From contig WJIM01000316.1 in NCBI GenBank assembly GCA_014730285.1, positions 1 through 9,771 of the forward strand: a stretch of DNA of 9,771 nt. Reading direction: 5' to 3'. The translations under genes and the position numbers were made by a program. The notes beneath the pieces were generated by a model that was not told the origin of the DNA, ran no database searches, and saw nothing but the letters and a program-made list of their open reading frames with translations. Origin of the DNA: Candidatus Zixiibacteriota bacterium (GTDB taxonomy: Bacteria > Zixibacteria > MSB-5A5 > JAABVY01). The stretch's first letter is position 1; each line of letters begins with the position of its first letter. This document shows positions 1 to 7,365 of this stretch, one piece after another.

Positions 1-36
1 TATAATATACGAATTAAACCGGAAGTTCCGTTAAAA

Positions 37-915
37 TTATTCCTCGCTGATCGGGTACATCAATCCCATAAACATGAAATCCGTATCGCTGGTATCTGCG
101 GAAGCCAGGGTGTTTCTGCGATAATACTCTATTCCGGCATAAAAAAATTCAACCGTATCCATATAATTGCCGGAAACGGTCCATTTAGCCTCTTGTATCA
201 CGTCATTGACTCTCTCGAATTTAATCCGTCTTGGATTTCCGGTTTCGTTTATATGCAGATACCCGACATCGCTGGGAAGCCCGTTATATTGGACCGTAAT
301 TCTTTCACCCGGTGATAGCGCCTGCAGCTCGGATCTTCTTATTATGTTGCTCGAGATCGGCAATTCGCCCTGTTCGTCGGAGCTCCAGGTGATATTCGGC
401 TGAGACCTGGCCAGATTGAATATCATATTGGTGCCCCAGTAAACCCAGCCCCTGTAAGTCTGGTTCGATTCACCCAGTTTCAGGGTGTAATGCCGTTTTC
501 GGGCTTTAGTCGAATCGGTTACCAGATGCTTTATAACAGAATCTCCGGCAGAATTTTTGAGGATCAACTTATAAAATATCTGATACTGGGAATAGGCATA
601 AGCTTCCTGTGCTTCAATCGCATCGACTACTACCGTATCTCCCATATTTATATGGTATGTGGGCAGCACAGAATCAATTTCCAGCTTATACTGGATAGTG
701 CCAAAATCGCCTGATTGCACGTCCCCCAGAGTGGTATATGATCCGGTATCGATAAAATCATAATCGGCCGCCTCCTGAGCATCCGCACTTGCATCCAGTA
801 AATCCATTATAGCGGCCGGATTGGTATAGGGCGGATCGACCGAGCGGTCCTCGCATGCAAATGTCAGAAGGATTGCGAATACTGCCAATAATTTCAGTAC
901 AAAAAGCCGTTTCAT
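37..915 (-). CDS. Predicted lipoprotein of unknown function
   Basis: 292 residues. The N-terminus is a typical export signal: basic start (MKRLFVLK), a hydrophobic stretch to about residue 20, then Cys21 in the context LLTFAC. This resembles a lipobox, although Thr-Phe at -3/-2 is not ideal, so lipid attachment is likely rather than certain. Acidic residues (Glu-Asp) follow the Cys. The mature part has no obvious membrane segment; it is polar and rich in Tyr, Asp, Ser and Thr, with alternating patterns suggesting beta structure, including a Trp-rich patch around residues 156-161 (GWVYWG). I recognise no family or catalytic motif. The ATG at 915 is supported by AGGAG on the minus strand (921-925) five bases upstream. 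The gene begins 16 nt after the uvrB stop on the same strand, so it is probably co-transcribed with uvrB, but nothing in it suggests a repair role. Function unknown; a real, exported protein is well supported by the signal, RBS and length. Confidence 0.8.
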   Translation of the reverse strand: MKRLFVLKLLAVFAILLTFACEDRSVDPPYTNPAAIMDLLDASADAQEAADYDFIDTGSYTTLGDVQSGDFGTIQYKLEIDSVLPTYHINMGDTVVVDAIEAQEAYAYSQYQIFYKLILKNSAGDSVIKHLVTDSTKARKRHYTLKLGESNQTYRGWVYWGTNMIFNLARSQPNITWSSDEQGELPISSNIIRRSELQALSPGERITVQYNGLPSDVGYLHINETGNPRRIKFERVNDVIQEAKWTVSGNYMDTVEFFYAGIEYYRRNTLASADTSDTDFMFMGLMYPISEE

Positions 916-931
916 GCTAACTCCTGTATAT

Positions 932-2935
932 TTAACGTCTTTGACGTGATTTCGTTCGATGGTCTTTTTCCAGTTCCCTAAGCTTATCGCGATAAAAAGT
1001 GGCCTCCTCGAATTCCAGATTATCGGCGGCTTTCTTCATGGATTGCTTGAGAAAATTGACTTTGGCTGAATGCTCCAGATGTTTGAAAAAGTCCGGCAGC
1101 AGAATCTGTTCTTCTTCTTTGGTTTTGGAATCGGCAAAGAGGGTTGTGCGCATAATTTCATCCCGCGTCTTGAAAATCGTAGCCGGAGTTATATTATGTT
1201 TCTCGTTGTACTCCAACTGTTTACGTCTCCTGCGATTAGTCTCGTCTATAGCCCTCCGCATCGAACCGGTAATCTTGTCGGCATACAAAATAACCTGCCC
1301 GGCAACATTTCGAGCCGCCCGTCCCGCAGTCTGGATAAGCGATTTCTCCGAACGCAGAAAGCCTTCCTTGTCGGCATCCAGAATAGCAACAAGTGAAACC
1401 TCCGGCAAATCCAGACCCTCGCGCAGAAGGTTAATGCCTACCAGGACATCAAACTCCGCCAGTCGAAGATCGCGGATGATTTCGACCCTGTCGATTGCGT
1501 CTATTTCCGAATGAAGGTACCTAACCCGTATATTCAGGCTCTTGAGATAATCGGTAAGGTCTTCCGCCATCCGTTTGGTCAGCGTTGTTACCAGCACGCG
1601 CTCTTTGTTTGCCACTCTCTTCCTGATTTCCTCGATCAGATCATCCACCTGTGTCGCCAGCGGCTTGACCACAATTTCCGGATCAACCAGCCCTGTGGGT
1701 CGAATAATCTGTTCGGTAACAACGCCTTCCGAGCTTTCAAGCTCATATTCATCGGGAGTGGCGGAAATAAAGATGCATTTATTTAATTTCTTCTCGAATT
1801 CGTCAAAAACCAGCGGACGATTGTCCAGTGCAGACGGCAGTCTGAAACCGTATTCAACCAGCACAGTTTTACGTGATCTGTCCCCCGCATACATCCCCCG
1901 AATCTGGGGAATAGTCTGATGCGATTCGTCGATTATCAGAAGAAAATCATCCGGAAAGAAATCCATCAACGTATATGGTGTCTCGCCCGGTGCCCTGCTG
2001 CTTAAATGGCGGGAATAGTTCTCGATCCCGCTGCAATAGCCGATTTCCCGCATCATCTCGATATCGAAATTGGTGCGAGACTCCAAACGCTGCGCTTCCA
2101 GAAGCTTGTTCTGGCTTCGGAGCTCATGCAATCTCTCGTCCAGCTCCTTCTCGATACCGTCAATAGCGGAATTAAGCTGGCGGGGGCTGGTTACGAAGTG
2201 CTTGGCGGGATAAACTGCCAGCACCGGATGCTGGGCGCGCACTTTTCCGCTGACATGGTCGATTTCCACGATTCTCTCCACCTCATCCCCGAAAAATTCC
2301 ACCCGGTACGGCGAAAGTTCGTAAGCCGGGAATATCTCCACACTGTCGCCGCGGACGCGGAATGTACCCCGGGCAAAGTCGATATCGTTGCGGGAATAAT
2401 GGATTTTTATCAGGTCGCTCAGGAGCTCATCCCGGTCGCGAGTTTCGCCCTGCTTCACGAACGCCATCTGCTCTTTGTAATTCTGCGGCGATCCTATACC
2501 GTAAATGCATGATACCGAGGCAACTATGATAACATCCTCGCGCTGTAAAAGCGAGGCTGTGGCCCGAAGCCTGAGGCGGTCGATATCATCGTTGATTGAT
2601 GTATCCTTCTCGATATATGTATCCGTAACCGGGATGTAGGCTTCCGGCTGATAGTAATCGTAATATGAGATAAAGAATTCGACCGCGTTATTGGGGAAAT
2701 ATGCTTTAAACTCGCCAAACAATTGCGCCGCCAGAGTTTTGTTATGGGAGATTATCAATGTCGGCCGGCCGTATTTCTGGATAACATTGGCCATGCTGAA
2801 GGTCTTGCCCGAGCCGGTTACCCCCAAAAGTGTCTGGAAACGCCGGTCTATTTTCAGGCCGTCTGCAAGCTGCTCAATCGCCCTGGGCTGATCGCCGGTT
2901 GGCTTGTATGTGGAAACTAATTCGAACTCCGCCAT
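932..2935 (-). CDS. uvrB: UvrABC excinuclease subunit B
   Basis: 667 residues, full length for UvrB. UvrB is the helicase-like damage-verification subunit of nucleotide excision repair: UvrA loads it onto DNA, it opens the helix and recruits UvrC, which cuts on both sides of the lesion; it acts in the cytoplasm. Visible motifs: Walker A GVTGSGKT (residues 38-45); the beta-hairpin region YYDYYQPEAYIP (91-102), which inserts between strands; Walker B/DESH (336-339); the SATPDE stretch (391-396); helicase motif VI QTAGRAARN (535-543); and a C-terminal UVR motif (about 623-658) that contacts UvrC. All key residues look intact. The start MAEFELVSTYKPTGDQ matches the usual UvrB N-terminus. Translation initiation looks weak: only AGAGAG two bases before the ATG, and the best promoter places the transcript start almost on the start codon. 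Divergent from rplU; followed by a lipoprotein gene. Confidence 0.98.
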   Translation of the reverse strand: MAEFELVSTYKPTGDQPRAIEQLADGLKIDRRFQTLLGVTGSGKTFSMANVIQKYGRPTLIISHNKTLAAQLFGEFKAYFPNNAVEFFISYYDYYQPEAYIPVTDTYIEKDTSINDDIDRLRLRATASLLQREDVIIVASVSCIYGIGSPQNYKEQMAFVKQGETRDRDELLSDLIKIHYSRNDIDFARGTFRVRGDSVEIFPAYELSPYRVEFFGDEVERIVEIDHVSGKVRAQHPVLAVYPAKHFVTSPRQLNSAIDGIEKELDERLHELRSQNKLLEAQRLESRTNFDIEMMREIGYCSGIENYSRHLSSRAPGETPYTLMDFFPDDFLLIIDESHQTIPQIRGMYAGDRSRKTVLVEYGFRLPSALDNRPLVFDEFEKKLNKCIFISATPDEYELESSEGVVTEQIIRPTGLVDPEIVVKPLATQVDDLIEEIRKRVANKERVLVTTLTKRMAEDLTDYLKSLNIRVRYLHSEIDAIDRVEIIRDLRLAEFDVLVGINLLREGLDLPEVSLVAILDADKEGFLRSEKSLIQTAGRAARNVAGQVILYADKITGSMRRAIDETNRRRRKQLEYNEKHNITPATIFKTRDEIMRTTLFADSKTKEEEQILLPDFFKHLEHSAKVNFLKQSMKKAADNLEFEEATFYRDKLRELEKDHRTKSRQRR

Positions 2936-2943
2936 AACTCTCT

Positions 2944-2972
2944 ATTATGCTGAAATTATTCAGTATGGTCAA
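2944..2972 (-). promoter_or_regulatory. Probable uvrB promoter
   Basis: On the minus strand TTGACC (2972-2967) and CATAAT (2949-2944) lie 17 nt apart, each one base off the sigma70 consensus. Only eight bases (AGAGAGTT) separate the -10 box from the uvrB ATG, so the predicted start point falls within a base or two of the start codon. Prediction from sequence only. Confidence 0.6.
2947..2966. promoter_or_regulatory. Inverted repeat in uvrB promoter spacer, candidate operator
   Basis: CTGAA-ATTA-TTCAG (2950-2963) is a perfect 5-nt inverted repeat; including flanks it reads ATgCTGAAATTATTCAGtAT with one mismatched pair. It fills the 17-nt spacer between the -35 and -10 boxes of the uvrB promoter, where a bound repressor would block RNA polymerase. 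uvrB is under LexA control in many bacteria, and arm plus spacer length (5-4-5) equals that of the Bacillus-type SOS box although the bases differ. The lineage's LexA site is unknown, so assignment to LexA is inference; a chance AT-rich palindrome is possible. Confidence 0.4.
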
Positions 2973-3000
2973 GATGATTTAACGCTTTAGAGGCCGGGCA

Positions 3001-3017
3001 GTTTCATATATTGGAAC
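3001..3017. repeat. Imperfect inverted repeat in the uvrB-rplU intergenic region
   Basis: GTTTCA-TATAT-TGGAAC: half-sites GTTnCA and TGnAAC are related by dyad symmetry around a five-base centre. It lies in the 192-bp divergent intergenic region, 28 nt upstream of the uvrB -35 box and 45 nt upstream of the rplU -35 box. It may be a protein-binding site, but a single copy is weak evidence. Confidence 0.2.
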
Positions 3018-3062
3018 ATTTATATACCCAATTGTTTAAAAGGTTGAGAACGCAAAATGACC

Positions 3063-3090
3063 TTGACATAAGGTTTGATTTTCGTATAAT
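3063..3090 (+). promoter_or_regulatory. Consensus sigma70-type promoter for the rplU-bamA-skp-lpxD unit
   Basis: TTGACA (3063-3068) and TATAAT (3085-3090) both match the consensus exactly, with a 16-nt spacer. Predicted transcription start is near 3097, giving a leader of about 30 nt, too short for a sizeable L21 leader element. A strong promoter suits a ribosomal protein gene, and the small downstream gaps suggest it also supplies the envelope genes. Confidence 0.8.
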
Positions 3091-3127
3091 TCCGGCTTAG
3101 TTTTTTAGAATCTCGAAAGGAGACTAG

Positions 3128-3442
3128 ATGTACGCTGTTTTTGAAACTGGTGGGTTGCAGTTTGAGGTTGCCGAGGGAGATAACCTCCAGATTCCCAAAC
3201 TTCCCATGTCCCCCGGAGATCCTGTCAAATTCGACAAGATACTCCTGATTACAGGCGACAGCGACCCGTTGGTTGGAAAACCATACATTGAAAACGCTGC
3301 TGTTGAAGCTGAAGTTGTCAATCAGGGTAAAGCTGAAAAGATAATCGTTTCAACTTACAAAAGACGCACGAAATATCGTCGCAAAGCCGGTCATCGTCAA
3401 CCCTATACGGAAATCAAAGTAAACAAAATAGCTTTACCGTAA
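3128..3442 (+). CDS. rplU: 50S ribosomal protein L21
   Basis: 104 residues, the usual L21 length. L21 binds 23S rRNA in the large subunit. The N-terminus MYAVFETGGLQFEV matches the family's YAV-x-x-(T/S)GGKQ-x-x-V start, except that the commonly conserved Lys before Gln is Leu (residue 10). The C-terminal signature is intact: KRRTKYRRKAGHRQPYTEIKVNKI, the basic GHRQ-x-YT region. Strong RBS AAAGGAG (3116-3122) five bases before the ATG. In most bacteria rplU is followed immediately by rpmA (L27); here the next gene, 15 nt on, is bamA and no L27-like frame exists in the window. Sits directly behind a consensus promoter and is probably the first gene of the unit. Confidence 0.97.
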   Translation: MYAVFETGGLQFEVAEGDNLQIPKLPMSPGDPVKFDKILLITGDSDPLVGKPYIENAAVEAEVVNQGKAEKIIVSTYKRRTKYRRKAGHRQPYTEIKVNKIALP

Positions 3443-3457
3443 TTTCTGGGTTCAAGG

Positions 3458-5746
3458 ATGAAATTTAACAGGCTTTTATTTTCACTAATTCTTCTATTAA
3501 CAGTACTTCTTACGGCCAATTTGTCCGGTCAGAATCTGACGATATCATCGATCGAGGTTGAGGGAAACAAGATGGCGGACAGAAGTTTAATTCTGTCTGT
3601 CTCCGATCTCACAATCGGATCGGTTTTAACCTCGACAGCTACGCAGGATGCCGTGCGTCATATCTATGACCTTGAATTGTTTTCGGATGTTCAGATTCTG
3701 GGCGAAATCCAGGATGAAAAGTATATCGACTTGATTATTAAGGTCGAGGAATATCCGGTCGTTACCAGGGTCGAGTATGACGGCAACGACGAGATTGATG
3801 ATGATGATTTGAGGGAGATCGATTCTATCAGGGTGGGGCAGATGATCTCGCCCAATCAGGTGCTTCAGGCTGTCCGGCAGATCAAGGCCAAATATCAGGA
3901 CAAAGGCTATTATAGGGTCGAGATCGAATCTGAACTCGAAAAAGTCACTGACGACCCTCTGATTAACGAGCACACTCTGGTATTCAAGGTTGATGAGGGC
4001 ACGAAGGTCAGGATCAGGGAGATCGAATTTGTCGGCAATGAGGTCTTTACCGACGACAATCTGCGCGGCAAAATGGGCAATAAGCCCAAGGGCTTCCTGC
4101 GTTCGGGAAATTTCGACCCCGAGAAACATGAAGAAGACAAAGAAAAGATTGTCGAGTTCTACCGCGAAGAGGGCTATATAGACGCTGCTGTATTATCTGA
4201 TACGGTTATTATCGACCAGGAAAACCCACGGTGGATGACGGTTCAGATCGAGGTTTATGAGGGACCCCGCTATTATTTTGGCAGTACGAATTTTTACGGC
4301 CAAAAGGTTTACGGTGAAAATGCGCTCTATGCCCAGATTAAGTATGAAGAAGGCGAGATATACAGTCCCGAAAAATTTGAAGAATCGATGGGAAACCTGT
4401 ATTCACTCTATCAGGAACAGGGATACATCCATGCCCGCATTTTTGAAAATTTAACCACCGTTGACTCTGTCATAAATGTTGAATTCGAGATCAGCGAGGG
4501 CGTGCCCGCAAAAATCAACAAGATCGAAATTGTGGGCAATACCAAGACCAAGGAGAAGGTTATTCGGCGCGAGATGTTTTCCCGTCCCGGTCAAATTTTC
4601 CGCCGCTCGCTTCTGGAGCGCTCGGTCCGAAACGTTATGCTTTTGAATTATTTCGAAAGCGCAATTCCTGATTTCAGGGTGTTGCCGAACGGCGATGTTA
4701 ACCTGATTATGGAGATGAAGGAGAAGCCTACCGGGCAGTTTAATGCCGGCGCCGGATATTCCGGCCAGGATGGTTTGGTGGGAACTGTCTCTTTGGGTAT
4801 GCCCAATTTCCGTGGCAACGGGCAGAATCTATCTCTGGCGGTTGAATTCGGAGCGAATCGAAATTCGGTTTCGATCAGTTTCTCCGAACCCTGGCTGTTC
4901 GGAACGCCAACGTCATTTTCCACGAATATCTATAACTTGAATCGTCAGTGGTATGAGGATTTCTGGGAAGGCCGCCGGGGAGGTTCGATAAGACTCGGTC
5001 GGCGCCTGAAATGGCCGGATGATTATTTCCGTATCTACGGCGGATATGGTCTGGAAGAAGTTCGTTATTACGATTTCGATGATTCCACCATTTATCCCGA
5101 TCTCCAGGAATTGAATGAAGACTGGCTGAGAACATCATCGGTGAATGCATCGATAGTGCGCGATTCCAGAGATCTTCCGCTGTTCCCGACCAGTGGTATG
5201 GTTGCCAGATATACCGTCGAATACGCCGGCGGACCGTTGGGCGGATATTATGATTTCCATAAACATACATTCGAGTATTCACAGTTTATAACGTTGTTCT
5301 GGAGATTCGTACTGGCTGGTAAGATGAAAGTCGGCGTGGTGGATTCGCCGGATGGGGATGACGGCGTACCCTTTACGGAACGCTTTTCACCCGGAGGCAC
5401 CGATCCGGATGGCACGATTCGAGGATATGATGACGGCCGTGTCACGCCCAGAAATTCGCTGGGGCAGAGTATCAGGGGACGCGCGATGCTGGTTTATAAT
5501 GCCGAGCTTCAGGTTCCGATAGTACCTCAGCAGATTTATGCACTGCTCTTTGCAGATGCAGGAAATTCATGGCTGGCCGGTTATCAGATTTCACCTTTTA
5601 ACAAGGATGAGCTGTTTAAGTCTTACGGAGCGGGTTTCAGGATCGTGGTGCCAGGTGTGGGTGTAATCGGTTTTGACTTCGGATATGGCATTAATGCAGA
5701 CGATCCGGGCTGGAAGCCCCATTTCCAGGTGGGCACAACTTTTTAG
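3458..5746 (+). CDS. bamA: Outer membrane protein assembly factor BamA (Omp85 family)
   Basis: 762 residues, within the normal BamA range. BamA is the core of the complex that folds and inserts beta-barrel proteins into the outer membrane. Residues 1 to about 25 form a signal peptide (MKFNRLLFSLILLLTVLLTANLSG, cleaved near SG-Q). Five POTRA domains follow at about 27-98, 101-183, 185-270, 272-350 and 352-424; each starts with the beta-strand pattern I-x-x-I-E/x-x-G-N (for example ISSIEVEGN, IREIEFVGN, INKIEIVGN). The 16-strand barrel covers about 427-762. Family motifs: FSEPWLFG (475-482), RDSRD...FPTSG (568-580), FSPGGTDPDGTIRGYDDG with the L6 IRGY (654-657), and a terminal Phe (GTTF). The start has only AAGG touching the ATG, so translation may be coupled to rplU, which ends 15 nt upstream. 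Followed by skp and lpxD as in many diderms. Confidence 0.97.
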   Translation: MKFNRLLFSLILLLTVLLTANLSGQNLTISSIEVEGNKMADRSLILSVSDLTIGSVLTSTATQDAVRHIYDLELFSDVQILGEIQDEKYIDLIIKVEEYPVVTRVEYDGNDEIDDDDLREIDSIRVGQMISPNQVLQAVRQIKAKYQDKGYYRVEIESELEKVTDDPLINEHTLVFKVDEGTKVRIREIEFVGNEVFTDDNLRGKMGNKPKGFLRSGNFDPEKHEEDKEKIVEFYREEGYIDAAVLSDTVIIDQENPRWMTVQIEVYEGPRYYFGSTNFYGQKVYGENALYAQIKYEEGEIYSPEKFEESMGNLYSLYQEQGYIHARIFENLTTVDSVINVEFEISEGVPAKINKIEIVGNTKTKEKVIRREMFSRPGQIFRRSLLERSVRNVMLLNYFESAIPDFRVLPNGDVNLIMEMKEKPTGQFNAGAGYSGQDGLVGTVSLGMPNFRGNGQNLSLAVEFGANRNSVSISFSEPWLFGTPTSFSTNIYNLNRQWYEDFWEGRRGGSIRLGRRLKWPDDYFRIYGGYGLEEVRYYDFDDSTIYPDLQELNEDWLRTSSVNASIVRDSRDLPLFPTSGMVARYTVEYAGGPLGGYYDFHKHTFEYSQFITLFWRFVLAGKMKVGVVDSPDGDDGVPFTERFSPGGTDPDGTIRGYDDGRVTPRNSLGQSIRGRAMLVYNAELQVPIVPQQIYALLFADAGNSWLAGYQISPFNKDELFKSYGAGFRIVVPGVGVIGFDFGYGINADDPGWKPHFQVGTTF

Positions 5747-5786
5747 ATAATTATATTAGGAAAACGGATAATAGTTAATTTAACAT

Positions 5787-5793
5787 AGGGGAG
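5787..5793 (+). promoter_or_regulatory. Ribosome binding site deciding the skp/ompH start
   Basis: AGGGGAG is the only good Shine-Dalgarno before the skp-like gene. It overlaps a GTG at 5793, lies two bases before an ATG at 5796, and eleven bases before the ATG at 5805. Only the last leaves normal room for initiation, so 5805 is preferred. Confidence 0.6.
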
Positions 5794-5804
5794 TGATGAG
5801 TATT

Positions 5805-6335
5805 ATGAGAAACCTCTTATGGACAGTGATTGGGGCTCTGCTTATGAGTCTGATCTTCACTAATCCGGGTGTGGCGCAGAGCGGCAAGATAGTCTATGTC
5901 GATTCCTACCGGATCAGAAACGAATACAGAGAATTCCTCGAGGCCCAGGAAAAATTCGATAAGGAATTGGATGAGTGGCAGAAGGAAGCCATGGAGATGG
6001 AGCGGGAAGTCGACAGCCTGAAGAAGGATTTGAACGAGAAGGCTCTGCTTTTGTCCGAGGAAGCTCGTACCAGAAAGCAGGAAGCCATTGACGCCAAAGA
6101 GGCGGCATTGCAGAAATATATGGTTGATGTCTTCGGGCAGAGCGGCAAAGCCGAACAGCGAAACCGCCAGCTTACCAAGCCGCTTCTGGACAAGATTACC
6201 ACCGTGCTGGAAAGAATTGCGCAGGAGCAAAACTACGATTATGTTTTCGATGCGGTGAATGGCAATCTTGCCTATGCCAAGAAAAGCCTTGATATCACCG
6301 ATATGGTCTTGGAAGAACTTCAAAAGCTGCAATAG
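5805..6335 (+). CDS. skp: Skp/OmpH-family periplasmic chaperone
   Basis: 176 residues from the ATG at 5805, or 180 from the GTG at 5793. Skp is a trimeric periplasmic chaperone that holds unfolded outer-membrane proteins on their way to the Bam complex. Visible: a signal peptide (MRNLLWTVIGALLMSLIFTNPGVAQ) with likely cleavage after GVA or VAQ; the OmpH opening GKIVYVDSYRI, the short strand seen as KIAxVD in this family; then a long charged helical region from about residue 40 to 115, rich in Glu, Lys, Gln and Leu, the coiled-coil tentacles; and a C-terminal part (LLDKITTVLERIAQEQNYDYVFDAVNGNLAYAKK, about 127-160) that returns to the trimer core, with the typical YDYVFD-x-x pattern. Lies 58 nt after bamA, with no terminator visible between, and six nt before lpxD, an order seen in many diderms. 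The start codon is the main uncertainty. Confidence 0.92.
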   Translation: MRNLLWTVIGALLMSLIFTNPGVAQSGKIVYVDSYRIRNEYREFLEAQEKFDKELDEWQKEAMEMEREVDSLKKDLNEKALLLSEEARTRKQEAIDAKEAALQKYMVDVFGQSGKAEQRNRQLTKPLLDKITTVLERIAQEQNYDYVFDAVNGNLAYAKKSLDITDMVLEELQKLQ

Positions 6336-6341
6336 AGAAGC

Positions 6342-7361
6342 ATGGAAATTACTACTGCTAAATTGGCTGAAAAGCTGGGCGCCGAATTAGTCGGAGATGC
6401 CCAGCTTAAGCTTTATGGGGTGGCTCCGATCGAGAATGCGCAGAATGGCGACCTGTCCTTCCTCTCAAATAAAAAGTATTTCAAGTACCTGGACAGCTCA
6501 GGCGCCGGGGCTGTTATAGTGCCTCCCGAAATCAAGGAGTCACAAAAGACACTCCTGATTCACGACAATCCTTATTTCGCTTTCTCGAAGGCCCTGGGAC
6601 TATTTCACCCTGAAGAGGATATTCATCCCCAGGGAATTCACAAAACCGCCGTAGTTGATGATAGCTGCTCGATTCATGAAAGCGCACATATAGGCGCAAA
6701 TGTTGTGCTCGAGGCCGATGTCAATGTCGGTGAGAACACGCGCATTCTTCCCGGATCATTCATAGGCCGGCAGAGCAGGATCGGCAAAGACTGCCATATC
6801 TATCCCAATGTAACGGTTAGAGAGAAAACCAGAATCGGCGACAGGGTAATAATCCACAGCGGAACTACAATCGGTTCTGACGGTTTCGGATATGCCCAGC
6901 ACGAGGGCAAAAGTTTTAAGGTGCCCCAGGTTGGAGTTGTGGTGATTGAGGATGATGTCGAAATCGGCGCCAACTGTTCAATCGACCGCGCAACCCTGGG
7001 CGAAACACGTATCGGAAAGGGCACCAAAATCGATAATCTGGTGCAAATCGCACATAATGTCAAAACCGGTCAGAACTGTATCATAATCTCCCAGGTGGGT
7101 ATATCAGGATCGACCAGACTTGGCAACAATGTTATCCTGGCAGGTCAGGCCGGCCTTATCGGACATTTGAGTATCGGCGATAATGTTATCGTGGCGGCTC
7201 AATCGGGTATTACTCACGACCTTGAAGATAATTCCAAGCACCTCGGCTCGCCCGCGCATGAGATGATGCATCAGAAACGGATTGAAGCGATAATAAATAA
7301 GCTTCCTGATTATATCAGGAAGATCCGGGATATCGAGAAGCGCTTAAAAGATGTGGAATAG
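6342..7361 (+). CDS. lpxD: UDP-3-O-acylglucosamine N-acyltransferase LpxD
   Basis: 339 residues, a typical LpxD length. It transfers a 3-hydroxyacyl chain from acyl-ACP to the amine of UDP-3-O-acylglucosamine, the third step of lipid A synthesis, in the cytoplasm. The N-terminal uridine-binding domain (about 1-100) contains GVAPIENAQNGDLSFLSNKKY. The rest is a left-handed beta-helix of hexapeptide repeats (about 102-295; many I-G-x-x-x/V-x-I-G turns) ending in a helix (about 305-337) for trimer packing. Key motifs: SGTTIGSDGFGYA (173-185), SIDRATLG (213-220), and DNLVQIAHNV with His238 at the place of the E. coli catalytic His239. GSPA (302-305) is also conserved. Starts six nt after skp. Genes that often follow (fabZ or lpxC-fabZ, lpxA, lpxB) are absent; the next gene converges with a four-nt gap. 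A 9-bp inverted repeat lies in its last 60 bases. Confidence 0.97.
   Translation: MEITTAKLAEKLGAELVGDAQLKLYGVAPIENAQNGDLSFLSNKKYFKYLDSSGAGAVIVPPEIKESQKTLLIHDNPYFAFSKALGLFHPEEDIHPQGIHKTAVVDDSCSIHESAHIGANVVLEADVNVGENTRILPGSFIGRQSRIGKDCHIYPNVTVREKTRIGDRVIIHSGTTIGSDGFGYAQHEGKSFKVPQVGVVVIEDDVEIGANCSIDRATLGETRIGKGTKIDNLVQIAHNVKTGQNCIIISQVGISGSTRLGNNVILAGQAGLIGHLSIGDNVIVAAQSGITHDLEDNSKHLGSPAHEMMHQKRIEAIINKLPDYIRKIRDIEKRLKDVE
7302..7322 (-). terminator. Hairpin inside the lpxD 3' end, possible terminator of the converging minus-strand gene
   Basis: CTTCCTGAT-TAT-ATCAGGAAG is a perfect 9-bp inverted repeat. Read on the minus strand it lies about 45 nt past the stop of the NifX-like gene and is followed by a T-rich stretch (CTTATTTATTATC), roughly the layout of an intrinsic terminator although the T-tract is interrupted. 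On the plus strand no T-run follows, so it is not a terminator for lpxD. It encodes LPDYIRK of LpxD, so chance symmetry is possible. Confidence 0.35.
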
Positions 7362-7365
7362 GCTT

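Noticed and set aside
10..40. CGGA-AGT-TCCG symmetry after the lipoprotein gene as a terminator
   Set aside because: Only a four-base stem with a three-base loop and an interrupted T-run; too weak, and the region is cut by the window edge.
999..1514. Long plus-strand open frame opposite uvrB
   Set aside because: It lies wholly antisense to an intact uvrB, has no recognisable motifs and a Ser/Arg-rich composition typical of a reverse-strand shadow.
3626..4129. 167-codon minus-strand open frame within bamA
   Set aside because: Antisense to the POTRA region of an intact bamA; the hydrophobic/Asp-rich composition mirrors the bamA codons and no RBS supports it.
5817..6332. 171-codon minus-strand open frame covering the skp-like gene
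   Set aside because: The plus-strand frame has a signal peptide, the OmpH pattern and operon context; the reverse frame shows no family features.
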